A stretch of DNA of 64,000 bases from Stomorhina lunata (taxonomy: Eukaryota > Arthropoda > Insecta > Diptera > Rhiniidae), in the NCBI GenBank assembly GCA_933228675.1, contig OW121745.1, positions 1,211,346 through 1,275,345 of the forward strand. The letters run 5' to 3'. Within the stretch, counting starts at the first letter, position 1, and every line of letters starts with the position of its first letter. Below, in pieces: positions 53,591 through 64,000 of the stretch. A program made the translations under genes and the position numbers. The notes under the pieces are model-generated. The model saw only the letters and a program-made list of their open reading frames with translations, searched no databases and was not told the DNA's origin.

Positions 53591-55149
53591 TTTTTTCTAG
53601 CCCATTGGATTTTTATTGATGACATGCGTGTTTGAGAATTTATTTAAAGATTTTCATGAAATTACAAAAGTTAAAGGAATTAAAATAAAAGCTTTACTAA
53701 ACAAATGAGCAGTATTATTTATTAAAGAAATTTGAATACAATACAAGGAAAAATTAAAAATGTATTTTTTTTTTTTTTTCAGAAAATTAACGTGATGAAT
53801 TTTTTAGAATTTCTGTTTTTTGTAGCTTAGTTCCTACTACATATTAATAAAAATATGCAATATAATGTTCATCAATTTTTATGTTTTGTAATATTAAATA
53901 ATAGCTAGAAATATGTAAGATGTCCTTATAGAAAACATATCGAACGTAGAAGAATTCTTAAAAACTTAAATCTCAGAAAGACTCTAGCAAACGATTATAT
54001 CTCCCTTATTGTGTTGTAATAGCAATTATTAAACACTTAAGCTACCAATGAAAATTTCAGCATCATGCACGACACGTTTCTTGGATTTAGCAAGTTGATG
54101 AAATGCCGTGTATAGTGCACAATTCTTTCTTTACGCATAAGGGGGGGGGGGGGTATTACTGGTAGAAAGGACAGTATGAATAACAACTGAGTGTGTCTAC
54201 ATTTGTGCCTGTGTTGGTCGTGTGTGGCACCAGTTATAGTATAAATTAAAAAAAATACTTGTATCTATGGACAACAATACATTCAACGTAGCCACTTGGA
54301 TTCACGTCATTCCTGTATTTATATGCTCATTTTAAGCCTTCCTTCCGTTTTCAGTCTGCGTATGAGCAACAGCGTTGCTAATATTGAAATTCTTTCTGCG
54401 TGTGACAAAAATTTCATGGAGGCTTGATGAAGGTGACGAATTTTATTTTATGGAATGTGTGAAAGATTTTCATTTATTCATTACACAATTTAATGAATTG
54501 TTTGAATTTTTCTTTTTTTGTTTAAAGTTTACTTTTTTATTTTATTGCCTAATATTAATAAAGGGATGTTTTGCTATTTTAATGGATAGAAATGTTCATA
54601 CTCGTACATCTTAATAAGTCATTGTGACGTGTGCGAGGAATTTGTACTATCCAATGCACATTCCTTTTATAAGCACTGTAGCTAATTTATTTTTATTGTC
54701 ATCGTCACCATTTTTTTTTTTTCATTTAACAAATTATACCCTTCCTTTCCTTTTTTTTACAAATATTTTATATTGCATTTATAATTTGAACATTTATGTT
54801 CATATTAAAAAAAAAAAAAATACTATAGTTGTTCAAGTACGATTATTTAATATATTGGCCAAAGTTTTAGCAACAAACTTCAACTATCTTAGGATTTATA
54901 AGCGTTTTTGTGATTTTTTGGTATATTTGAAAGTTTGTTTTATATTGAGGTGCGCTCGAATATAAACCTTTCCAAACTAAATTAAGTACACAGAATTCAA
55001 CTGATGTAAGCAGTTATTATATTGAACCTCATTCAAATGCTAATGATATTTCGGAAAGGAAGTCTGATGGAGGTAAGTGAAATAATGACCCGATTCGATC
55101 CAAAAGTAATTATCCATGTGCCAAATTTCATTGAAATATTTTTATATTT
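53591..55149. other. Unassigned DNA
   Basis: No gene or repeat family recognised. Contains a ~14-nt G run near 54141-54154, poly(T) at 53766-53779 and poly(A) near 54808. 55030-55145 is faintly HINE-like (CCAAATTTCATTGAAAT). Open frames at 54375-54965 are dominated by F/L/Y and lack motifs. Confidence 0.5.
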
Positions 55150-55799
55150 TCGACCTGTACATAGTCCAGGTTTTTTTAAATCTCAAGTGGGCGTGACCCC
55201 TGCCATAAATGTAAAATATTAAAAATGACACATATGGATGACCGAGCCGACCGATTTTTCTTTAATTTTTACAGAATATATTGGTAAAATAGGCTACATT
55301 TTTTTTGGAAATCTCAAATGGGCGTGACCCCTCCCATATAAGTCATACAATAAAAATGACAAATATGAATGACCGATTTTTCAAAAATTTTGGTTGTATG
55401 TGTGTGACCGGTGGGTAAAATGGGCTTGGATTTTTTTTTAATCTCAAGTGGGCGTGACCCCTCCCATAAAAGTCAATTATTCAAAGTGACAAATATGGAC
55501 GATAAGATGAAAACGATTTAACCCAATTAATTAAAGTTTTAAATGTGGTTATTTTCATACTGTAGGATAGTTTTTCGCTTTTTGAATTTTTTTTAAATGG
55601 ACCAACTATGACCTGGGAATTGGAAAATTTGGAATAAAATTCCCCTTTTCTTAAAAATTTTATATCTTGAGAACAGCTGGACCATTAAAAAATTAATAAA
55701 AATATTTCATAATTGTTAATTTTTAAAGAAAGTTTTAACACAGTTATAAGTTAAAAACTTTAGCTACCAACCCGGGCATCGCCGGGTATAATCAGCTAG
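55150..55799 (+). mobile_element. Helitron-2 3' end, intact terminus
   Basis: Three ~130-bp repeats with CAAGTGGGCGTGACCCC-type cores (55183-55500), then the 3' unique part and the terminus: hairpin ACCCGG (55770-55775), loop GCATCG, CCGGGT (55782-55787), spacer ATAATCAG, CTAG at 55796-55799, host T. This is the reference end for the copies at 4483 and 6198. 5' truncated. Confidence 0.82.
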
Positions 55800-55839
55800 T
55801 ACACAATAATAATAAATCCAGGATTGATAGTGAATATAA

Positions 55840-56240
55840 AGTTTTATTTATTAAAGTCTATGATGTGTGGGATAGGTGGAGTAGTGTTTGTGGTCATTCG
55901 ATTTGTACATTCCTATAAACTTCAGCATGAAGTAAATTCTACATACGAACTGTATGGCTAAAGAACGAATTTTCTGTGTAGTGTGTTGTTCTGTCTACTG
56001 GTCAATCGACTATGAAGTGATGAGCTTTAACGAGTTCCTTGATTTCGTTAGAGCACATTACAAAGATGTAACGATTGAACAGTATGAGGCAAACTTAGTT
56101 GGATACTTGACTGTCACCGATGAGCACTTTCGCTCTCTCCTACACTCGGTCGAGAAGCTCCAAAATAGACCGATAAACATTTTCGCTCTCTCCTGCACCC
56201 AGTCGAGAAGCTACAAAATAGACTTTGAATGAGCAGTCCA
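55840..56240. repeat. Segment related to 40050-40420, with a 92-codon frame
   Basis: Shares an ordered series of blocks with the 40-kb segment. A frame at 55954-56232 (TTG/ATG region, SFNEFLDFVRAHYKDVTIEQ, EANLVGYLTVTDEHFRSLLH) is open here, but the 40-kb copy has indels in it. The block GCTCTCTCCTG-CTCGG-CGAGAAGCT is tandemly duplicated inside. No family recognised; coding status doubtful. Confidence 0.35.
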
Positions 56241-56939
56241 TATATTAGAGTAGTATTCTATTTTCGGAGAACCGCCGTGGTGTAGGAGGAACATGCAAGC
56301 TTCTTTCGACAATTGGAAAATGTGATTTGAATTCTCATGCACAGAATATCAAGAGCATATGATTGCCGTTCGGAGCCGGCGTTAAAACGTAGGTCCCTTT
56401 CAATTAGTCTAACAATAGATGCAGCCTTGTTCCAATTGGAATGTTATCAGGGAAACAGTTTTACTTGATCAGTTTTTCTTTAAATTTCTTTTGAATCTGC
56501 ATTCACGTTCATACACAAACATTTTCTTCGTCCGTTTTCATTTTATTTTCCATAAGTTTCATACAAATTTTCAAAATTTTCGTAAGCTTGATCAATTTTA
56601 TTTCTGTCAGTTTTTGTTTCATACAAATTTAAGACTTGATAAGCTAAACTTGACGAATGTAAAAGTAGATATATAGCCCATTCTCAAGAGGGGACATGTC
56701 CCCTGAAAATGTTTCATGAAACAAGAGGTTGTTGGTGAGGGGAAGAGTGTTGCCTGCGGGGGTAGCAGAGACCCACTAAACGAGTTTTCATGGAACAAAT
56801 TGACGTTTCTTTCTTTTCTTCTCTTTCGTAATCATGTTATTTATTAACGAACAGTCCTGCCAGTTTTGCAAAATTTCTACCCACAAACAATTATGGGAAA
56901 ACAGTAAACAAAAAAAAAAAAAATAACAATATAACAATA
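56241..56939. other. Unassigned DNA
   Basis: Contains a GGGGACATGTCCCC palindrome near 56692-56705 and repeated CATACAAATTT words at 56560-56632. A 12-nt A run precedes the HINE-B end. No gene seen. Confidence 0.45.
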
Positions 56940-59900
56940 AACAAGTAAGAGTGTTATATTCGGCTGTGCCGAATCTTATATACCCACCATCAAGTTGTGT
57001 TAAATTCAGAAACAGGTTGCAGCTAATTCAAAATCTGGACCAAAACTGAAAAAATCGCTAAGCTAATTGGTATTGTTGGTATAACCTTTGGCCTAAATTC
57101 GGTTGCCGTAGCTCTATAGTTCAACATTTAAAAATATTTTAGTGGTTTCCTCAGTATTTACTTTGATCAAAATTCGGTCTCATAACCGGCTATAGTTTTA
57201 CATTAATAAGTTGCTAAATACTTTTCGTTAATATGTAGCTAGGCTAAACACGTTAATAGTAATACGGCAGGTCCATATATTTCGTTAGGAGTTCCTAATG
57301 CATACATCATATATAAAGTCTGGGCTGGACATTGATTGATGCCTATCTAATTTCATAGGTGCAATCTTAATATAATGAATGTACCGCCAAATATATTTGA
57401 TTGTAGATATATAAAGGGGATGTTATATATATATATAAGAATTATAGCCAAATGTTGACCGATTGTAACAAAATTTTACACACTGGCTGGTATATATATA
57501 GAGCTTATTATATAGTGACCATAGCTATCATAGTTTCTAATTTAATAGCTTTTAACTGGCCTTTGCTAAAATTTTTGGTTTCCGTGAGTGTATTTTATAT
57601 GAAAGCTAAAGTCAAATATGGACTGATTCCAATAAAATTTGATAAACTGATCAAAAATTGCATAAAACTTCACTATTTTAAATTTAATCGTCATAGCTAT
57701 TACAACTGTATTCAATTTATCAGCATTAATGCGTTTCGCGGGGCGGGGTTATATGGGAGGTCTAACTAAATTTGAACCGATTTTGTCCATTTTCAACACA
57801 CATCTTTTCAAAGATATCCAAAATACTTTTGTAAAATTTTGTCCCTCTAGCTCTTTTCGTTAAGGCGCTATCGTGCTTTTATCTGACGGACAGACGAACA
57901 TAAACAACCTTTTCTTTATGTATTTTTGTGTTTCCATAAGTTTTTTATATGGGAGCTATGGTCAAATGGTGACCGATTGTGACAAAATTTAGCACACTGC
58001 CTGGCATTGACATAAGACTTCCTTGTGCTTAATTTAGTCTTACTAGCTCTTGTAGTTAAGGAGCCATGACGATTTTATCTGACGGACAGACGGACATAAA
58101 TCCCCTTTTCTTTTTGAATTTTTGTGTTTTCGTAAGTTTTTTATATGAGAGCTAGGTCAAATAGTGACCGATTGCGACAAAATTTTGCACACTGGCTGGC
58201 AAAATTAGCTCGTGCTAAATTTAGTGATTATATCTATTATAGTTTTAGATTTATTGACATTTAAGTGTATTTTAGGTGAAATTTTGGCTGTTTCCGTAAG
58301 TTTTTTGTATGGGAGCTATGACTAAGTGTCAACCGATTTTGATATTTAATATGCTGTCTAGGGCTTATGCAAAACTTCTATATACCAAATTTTATCATCA
58401 TGGCTATTATAGTTTGTCATTTATTAGCAAATAAGCGATTAGCGTAGGCGAGGTTATACGGGAGCTATGGTCAAATGTTAACCGATTTTGCCCAATTTCA
58501 ATACCAACATTTTCTCAGTGATGAAGAATCTTTTTACTTAGTTTCATTGAGCTAGCTCCTTTCGTTTATGCGTTATCGTGATTTCAACAGACAGACAGAC
58601 GGACAGACGGACATCGCTCAATCGTCTTAGAATTTCGTAAGGATTCAGAATATATATCGTTTTTATACCCTTCACCAATAGGTGAAAGGGTATTATAAGT
58701 TTGTGATTCCGTTTGTAATTTTTTTATTAGTGATCGGGAGGAGAATCGATTAAGCAATGTCCGTCTGTCTGTCTGTCTGTCCGTCCGTCTGTCTGTTGAA
58801 ATCAAGTTTCTGAAGCCCCTGGAGGATGGACCTACATAAATTATATATCAGATTTTAGGAAATTCTCCCGCAATGAACGCTATTAAATTTCATTAAAATC
58901 GGTTTATAAACAAATAAAAATATAAAATATCAAAAAAATACCAAAAATTAGACGAAAATTTTAAAATTTTTCATTGAAACACACTTTTAAATAACAAGAT
59001 AAAAGAGATACTCCTGGTGTACATGTGATAATATGTTATATATCAGATTGTAGGAAATAGTTTCCCAAAGCACTCTGTAAAATTTTATCAAAATCGGTCC
59101 ATAAACAACTGAGATATCGCCAAAACACTGAATTTAATGTATCGCAAATTGCCCAAAGTACGCATTAGAGAATGTTTGTTGAAAAAATTAAATGCAGAAA
59201 TAGGAAAAACGATCCTCCTTTAGCACGGACCTACATAAATTTTATATCAGATTTTAGGAAATTCCCCCGCCAAGCACGTTATTAAATTTTATCAAAAGCG
59301 GTCCATAAACAATTGAGATATCGCCATAACACGACATTTGATGTACAGCAAATTGCCCAAAGTACGTGTCTAAGAAATTTTGTTTACATTTTGTAAGTAT
59401 TGTTTCAGCGATATCTCAGGTGTTTATGGACCGATTGTGATGAAATTTGACATCGTTCTTTGTGTGAGGATTTTCTAAAATCTATACTCCACGAATACGA
59501 TTCAAATTGTACCGATCAACTCAGAATCGGCAGGAGAATCGATTTCGCGACCTCCGTCCGTCCGTCTGTTTGTTTGTCCGTCCGTCTGTTTTTTTGTCCG
59601 TCCGTCTACCTGTCTGTAATTTTTTCTGTTGTAGTCAAGTTTTTGGAGCTCCTGTTTTGTCGATATCTCAGGTGTTTATTTTGATGAAATTTAATAGCGT
59701 CCTTCGCAGGGGATTACCTAAATCCTGATGCATTCGGTAATTTGTGGTAGATATAATTTAGCGTTTAAGCGATGGTGTTTTGATCGACAATGATGAAATT
59801 CAGGGTGGGACAATATCCTAAAATTTTGTGTAAAATCCAGGAGCTCCACAAATCTGATTTTAGCAGACAGACACTCTGCATTAATCTTAATTTTATATCT

Positions 59901-61247
59901 GACTTTTGAACATTATGATAACATTTGAGAATGTATAATATATCAAATTAAAGGTAATCTTCCTAGGAAGTACAAAAATGCAGCTAAATACGTGATATCC
60001 GTTCAAAATCTACATATGTATGTAAGTATCTCACATATCAACGAAAATTTAAATTTTTTAATTGCAATTGGGAGAAATCCGTTCGCGTTTGACAATTGAT
60101 CCCGTATAACTTCGCCTAAGATACGATGATGACATTTAGTAAAAAGACGTTGTACAATATTGATATTCAGGGCGATAGCGCCTAAAATAAACTTTCTAGA
60201 GGGACAACATTTGACAAAAGTATTTCTGATCTCTTGAAAAGTTCGATATTGAAAATGGGCGAGCTCTATTCACATTTAGTGAAATCTCCCATATAACCCC
60301 GACCGGGAATCGATTTAATGCTGATAAATTAAATCACATTAAAATTGCACAAGGAACTAGAGAAAAACTTTCCAAACATCCATCGGACAGATCGAAAGAA
60401 CAATACATCCCAAATATTATTGATGAAGTGTTCATTTTAATTAATTAACTAACTTCAGATTAATAAGTAAATCTTTAATAACTTTTCCGACAAAGCTGAT
60501 ATCCATCCATTCAAAAGCTATATATTTCACGTATGTATCTAAAACTAAGAGTGTATACCCTATAATTTTAAGGCTTATCATTGTTAAAGCTTTGACCTAA
60601 ATCAGTCCGCTAACTTCAGAGTTTTACATAACTAATCAAGAACTTTTACTAGTTGGATAATTCGTACGAATTAAAGTGCACAACCCTCACTGGGCACTGT
60701 GTTTTTGGGTTGCATGCCAGAATTCTTAAACTTCATCAAATCTATGTGCTATTGCAAATGTAAGGGCATCTACATTTTGAAGCATCTTTTCTGCATGGTT
60801 TATCTGGTCTATCGAACTTTATTAAATGTTCGTAAAATATGTGTCTATTTTATTTCGAAGCTACTAGCTGGCTTAAATATGCATTCTCTACTTGTAGTCT
60901 AGTAATCATTATCTTTCACAAAGGGACCACTTTAGATCCCTAGACATCAGCCACCTGCCCAACCTTACCTTTGGGTGCATAACTATTCTAGATGATGACG
61001 CCACCGAAAAGTTTTTCTTTTTCCGACTCTTAATTTTAAAAACTCTTTGCATATAATACTAGTATAACCAAATTTTGCTAGGAATTACATTAAGTACTTT
61101 TGCAACACCATTGGTGAAGGGTATCCAAGATTCGGCAAAGCCGAATATACCACTCTTACTTGTTTATTTTTGGGCCAATATTTAGAAAATTACAAACGGA
61201 ATGACAATCTCAATATACCCCCCATTCTTTTTGATGGTGGGTATAAA
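56940..61247 (-). mobile_element. HINE-B copy 3, split by HINE-A copy 5
   Basis: The left end is the reversed 3' terminus (AACAAGTAAGAGTGTTATATTCGGC-TGT-GCCGAATCTTATATACCCACC). The right end is the reversed start (TTTTTGATGGTGGGTATAAAAA, 61229-61247). The part interrupted reads CGTTTTTGATTTTTGAGCC in the other copies; here it is split between 58661 and 61164. Confidence 0.82.
58662..61163 (+). mobile_element. HINE-A copy 5, nested in HINE-B copy 3
   Basis: TATACCCTTCACCAATAGG to CACTCTTACTTGTT, with two GTCT/GTCC tracts (58758-58795, 59553-59620) and hairpin ATTCGGCAAAGCCGAAT near 61128-61144. The 5' part lacks ~40 bp after TTAGTGATCG. Inserted in a T run of HINE-B in the opposite orientation. 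Confidence 0.87.
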
Positions 61248-62530
61248 AAGGAAATAAAACAAAAGAAGCAAAATTAAAAAATAGATTTTGTGAAGTTCAA
61301 CAAGGCTCATATATACAAGGCATGGCTACAACAAATACAACAAGCCAAAAGCAACATAGATTTCATTGTTGGAAACATAGTTTTTTAATGTCAAAATTAA
61401 CAAAAACAATTCGACAATTCAGAATAACAACAATAATTTGACATTAAAAAACTAAAAAAGACGTTGAAATGAATGAAATATTAAAAAACAGCTCATTTAT
61501 CAAAAACAAGAATGTCCTGTGTTGCTCTTGCTCTAACCTTCGTGGTTTAATTCATTCCTTTTTAATTTTTTTTATTTGGGATATTATTTGGCTCTTCATA
61601 GCAATGTAGTAATTCTAAACTTATTATTTCTATAGCCACTTCAATAAGATCCAAAATTTCTTCACTTTACTTTTTTGGTGTTATCTTTCAGTAATTAAAT
61701 TCAATTTGGAGCGTAAGCAACTAAAAAGCAATAGTCAAAGGTTACCTATATTTTAAGTGTCATACAATATTCTATCATATGGTTAATACTACATCATAAA
61801 TTAAAATAATATTCTATAAAAAAAAATTACAAATAAAAATTAATTATATATTATTCATTAGCGAATTCTAAACAAAAATTATCCCCACTTTAGCGATCAC
61901 ATCCGAGTGTTGGTTGAAAATATATTCATCTGGCAAAACTGCAATTGACAATTAAACGTCAAAATGTCCCCTCATAGTTTCAACAAAAAAGTACAATGTA
62001 AACGGGTTAATTCCAAAAGTAGTGTACATGAGTATTTTTTTTTTTTTAAGGTTGAGGAATTCATTCTCTGAAATTGTTTACTTGCATTAAGATTTGTGCA
62101 GATTGCGAAATTACTTTTAGTTTCTTTAAAAAAAATTTGTTTTGCTTTTTTATTGCATTTTGGTTAAATATTTTCCGGAATGTCACTTTTTACAAAAATT
62201 TACAAAACTAAGAAATTAATGCAAAAATGTTAGAACAAAGCCTACTATCGCATTCGTTCACTTACTATTTACCAGCTTTGGATGTTTTTCTTAAAAAAAC
62301 GGGTTTAGTAATAGCAAAAAGTTATTTTTCGAAGAAATTCCAATTATTTTTTTTTTTATAATTCAAGAATTAAAAAAAAGTAATTTTTTTACAAAAATTC
62401 GTTTTTGTGCAGCTTACATTTAAAGTAACAAATTTGCTTCAAAGAAATTGCTGTATTTTGCTGGAAACTTGAAAAAATAAAAAGTGACAGTACGGAATTT
62501 TTTGTGACAGTAAAGAAAATCCAATTTAAA
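61248..62530. other. Unassigned AT-rich DNA
   Basis: No gene or known element. Short mirrored phrases (TTTTTAATGTCAAA near 61384 and TTTGACATTAAAAA near 61439) form a small inverted repeat with ~45 bp between. The satellite begins at its right border. Confidence 0.5.
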
Positions 62531-64000
62531 TTTTTGAAAAATTTCCTATAAAAATAGGAAATTTTTGAAAAATTTCCTATAAAAATAGGAAATTTTTGAA
62601 AAATTTCCTATAAAAATAGGAAATTTTTGAAAAATTTCCTATCAAAATAGGAAATTTTTGAAAAATTTCCTATCAAAATAGGAAATTTTTGAAAAATTTC
62701 CTATCAAAATAGAAAATTTTTGAAAAATTTCCTATAAAAATAGGAAATTTTTGAAAAATTTCCTATAAAAATAGGAAATTTTTGAAAAATTTCCTATAAG
62801 AATAGGAAATTTTTGAAAAATTTCCTATAAAAATAGGAAATATTTGAAAAATTTCCTATAAAAATAGGAAATTTTTGAAAAATTTCCTATAAAAATAGGA
62901 AATTTTTGAAAAATTTCCTATAAAAATAGGAAATTTTTGAAAAATTTCCTATAAAAATAGGAAATTTTTGAAAAATTTCCTATAAAAATAGGAAATTTTT
63001 GAAAAATTTCCTATAAAAATAGGAAATTTTTGAAAAATTTCCTATAAAAATAGGAAATTTTTGAAAAATTTCCTATAAAAATAGGAAATTTTTGAAAAAT
63101 TTCCTATAAAAATAGGAAATTTTTGAAAAATTTCCTATAAAAATAGGAAATTTTTGAAAAATTTCCTATAAAAATAGGAAATTTTTGAAAAATTTCCTAT
63201 AAAAATAGGAAATTTTTGAAAATTTTCCTATAAAAATAGGAAATTTTTGAAAAATTTCCTATAAAAATAGGAAATTTTTGAAAAATTTCCTATAAAAATA
63301 GGAAATTTTTGAAAAATTTCCTATAAAAATAGGAAATTTTTGAAAAATTTCCTATAAAAATAGGAAATTTTTGAAAAATTTCCTATAAAAATAGGAAATT
63401 TTTGAAAAATTTCCTATAAAAATAGGAAATTTTTGAAAAATTTCCTATAAAAATAGGAAATTTTTGAAAAATTTCCTATAAAAATAGGAAATTTTTGAAA
63501 AATTTCCTATAAAAATAGGAAATTTTTGAAAAATTTCCTATAAAAATAGGAAATTTTTGAAAAATTTCCTATAAAAATAGGAAATTTTTGAAAAATTTCC
63601 TATAAAAATAGGAAATTTTTGAAAAATTTCCTATAAAAATAGGAAATTTTTGAAAAATTTCCTATAAAAATAGGAAATTTTTGAAAAATTTCCTATAAAA
63701 ATAGGAAATTTTTGAAAAATTTCCTATAAAAATAGGAAATTTTTGAAAAATTTCCTATAAAAATAGGAAATTTTTGAAAAATTTCCTATAAAAATAGGAA
63801 ATTTTTGAAAAATTTCCTATAAAAATAGGAAATTTTTGAAAAATTTCCTATAAAAATAGGAAATTTTTGAAAAATTTCCTATAAAAATAGGAAATTTTTG
63901 AAAAATTTCCTATAAAAATAGGAAATTTTTGAAAAATTTCCTATAAAAATAGGAAATTTTTGAAAAATTTCCTATAAAAATAGGAAATTTTTGAAAAATT
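62531..64000. repeat. 31-bp palindromic satellite, highly homogeneous, runs off the window
   Basis: About 47 head-to-tail units of 31 bp: perfect 23-bp palindrome AGGAAATTTTT-G-AAAAATTTCCT plus spacer ATAAAAAT. Variants cluster near the left edge (three units with CTATCAAAATAGG at 62640-62710, CTATAAGAATAGG near 62795, GGAAATATTTG near 62838). From 62860 on, units are almost identical (one exception near 63222), as expected under unequal exchange or amplification. Related to the arrays at 42.9 kb (29 bp) and 22.7 kb (degenerate). Confidence 0.95.

Noticed and set aside
54375..54965. Two frames of 79 and 113 codons
   Set aside because: Dominated by F, L and Y from T-rich DNA, no recognisable domain, no supporting splice or promoter evidence.
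62531..64000. Possible CRISPR array because of regular 31-bp spacing and palindromic units
   Set aside because: There are no unique spacers (the whole unit repeats), no cas genes, and the context is eukaryotic transposons.

Overview
The window looks like repeat-dense, AT-rich insect DNA, most likely from a brachyceran (higher) fly. The grounds are DINE-1/HINE-type Helentron derivatives with GTCT microsatellites, Helitrons with A^T target sites, an intact non-LTR retrotransposon, and GT-AG introns in a gene carried by a transposon. No clear resident host gene, tRNA or rRNA was recognised. Almost every block is a mobile element, often inserted into another one.

Layout: 1-3312 is a Helitron (Helitron-1) made of diverged CACGTGTTTGGTACTTTTT monomers. 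It sits in a minus-strand HINE (type B, 3313-4482), which itself sits in a second Helitron type (Helitron-2) that lies in a large inverted duplication (4483-6565). At 8376-12238 there is a hAT-like element with 8-bp target duplication, filled by HINE-A1. At 13.4-15.0 kb are a mariner relic, a minisatellite and a foldback MITE. At 15031-18282 is a second Helitron-1, interrupted by a TTAA-flanked MITE and by a rearranged HINE-A. At 22.6-23.96 kb is a degenerate palindromic minisatellite. At 24043-28246 is a full-length LINE on the minus strand, with ORF2 open and ORF1 open but lacking an ATG.

From 29.5 to 37.7 kb there are two copies of a transposon with ~650-bp terminal inverted repeats. It encodes the C-terminal part of a protein family common in arthropod repeats. 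Each copy is interrupted by a ~1.85-kb TA-target DNA transposon, and a third copy of that transposon lies at 51409-53267. This TA element carries a four-exon gene with a SAM-like segment and conserved splice sites, and it ends in a ~430-bp palindrome full of AAGATT/AATCTT words. I regard it as the most interesting item here.

From 40.8 to 44.7 kb a HINE-B is split by a foldback hAT-like element with arms of 29-bp palindromic repeats. From 45.5 to 50.7 kb a HINE-A is inserted into another HINE-A. From 50.9 to 53.6 kb is HINE-C, hosting TA-element copy 3. From 55.15 to 55.80 kb is a Helitron-2 end with textbook hairpin and CTAG. From 56.9 to 61.2 kb a HINE-B is split by a HINE-A. The window ends in a highly regular 31-bp palindromic satellite (62531 to the end).

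Several insertions could be checked against an uninterrupted copy of the same target elsewhere in the window. This confirms target duplications of TA (TA element), TTAA (piggyBac-like MITE) and GAATATAA (foldback hAT-like), and T/T insertion for HINEs. Names such as Helitron-1/2, HINE-A/B/C, 'TIR element' and 'TA element' are local labels, not database names.
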